Part shown: positions 5,992 to 6,073 of the stretch, piece after piece
How the letters are laid out: each line of letters opens with the position of its first letter
Numbering within the stretch: position 1 is the stretch's first letter
Assembly: GCA_003660605.1 (NCBI GenBank)
Contig: QMUN01000054.1
Coordinates: forward strand, 1 to 6,073
Length of the DNA stretch: 6,073 bases
Direction of reading: 5' to 3'
Origin: Thermococci archaeon
Lineage (GTDB): Archaea > Methanobacteriota_B > Thermococci > Methanofastidiosales > B48-G16
Position numbers and translations under genes: made by a program
Notes under the pieces: generated by a model
The model's input: the letters and a program-made list of their open reading frames with translations, nothing else
What the model was told of the DNA's origin: nothing
Databases searched by the model: none

Positions 5992-6073
5992 ATGTTCAGC
6001 AAAGATCAGATATTGCAGGATATTATCTCGATCAGAAGTAAATTTGGATTCCCAAAGATAATACCAGAGATAA
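5992..6073 (+). CDS. N-terminal fragment of an unidentified protein, cut by the window end
   Basis: An open frame from ATG at 5992 gives 27 complete codons and one extra base, then leaves the window without a stop. The visible residues, MFSKDQILQDIISI followed by RSKFGFPKIIPEI, begin as a likely amphipathic helix. Support for it being a gene comes from the strong BRE/TATA element at the expected 25-base distance and from the non-coding gap before it. No SD precedes the ATG, as with the other promoter-proximal genes here. The fragment is too short to assign a family, and I do not recognise it. Confidence 0.55.
   Translation, partial: MFSKDQILQDIISIRSKFGFPKIIPEI

Noticed and set aside
1..6073. 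Mobile elements, CRISPR repeats, tRNA or rRNA genes, riboswitches
   Set aside because: I saw no long or regularly spaced repeats, no transposase or integrase motifs, no tRNA-like sequence (GTTCRA arm with matching acceptor ends) and no conserved rRNA segment.

Overview
This is AT-rich archaeal DNA. The proof is in the genes: an archaeal/eukaryotic-type class I release factor (aRF1, with NIKS and GGQ motifs), CarS (the membrane enzyme that activates archaeol with CTP), and TATA-type promoters. The five likely transcription starts all have a TATA-like box centred about 25.5 bases before the start codon and no good Shine-Dalgarno (SD) site, which is the signature of leaderless mRNAs. Downstream genes instead carry strong SD sites. 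I cannot fix the lineage beyond an archaeon, probably a euryarchaeon or relative. All genes read with the standard code.

Layout: (1) 16-1326, minus: a phosphohexomutase of the archaeal GlmM/phosphomannomutase family. (2) 1327-1401: divergent promoter region. (3) 1402-1899, plus: carS, followed with a 4-base overlap by a 50-residue zinc-finger protein (1896-2048) that starts with GTG behind an excellent SD. (4) Its stop codon abuts, with no gap, the stop codon of argS (2049-3800, minus). (5) argS lies downstream of the aRF1 gene (3805 to about 5049, minus); the two form an operon with 4 bases between them. (6) About 50 bp with one central TATA box separate aRF1 from a plus-strand class I glutamine-amidotransferase-like peptidase C26 (5100-5789). 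(7) A 202-bp intergenic stretch holds a possible terminator hairpin and a clear promoter for a gene that starts at 5992 and runs off the window.

The genes are mostly core housekeeping. aRF1 and ArgS both act in translation and share a transcript. GlmM and CarS feed cell-surface glycan and membrane-lipid synthesis and share a divergent promoter region. No mobile element, CRISPR array, tRNA or rRNA is visible. The least ordinary things here are the tiny zinc-finger gene, the zero-gap convergent junction, and a single near-symmetric TATA box that appears able to serve two divergent leaderless genes. That last point also argues that the aRF1 start is 39 bases inside its longest reading frame. I did not find a convincing new biological system.
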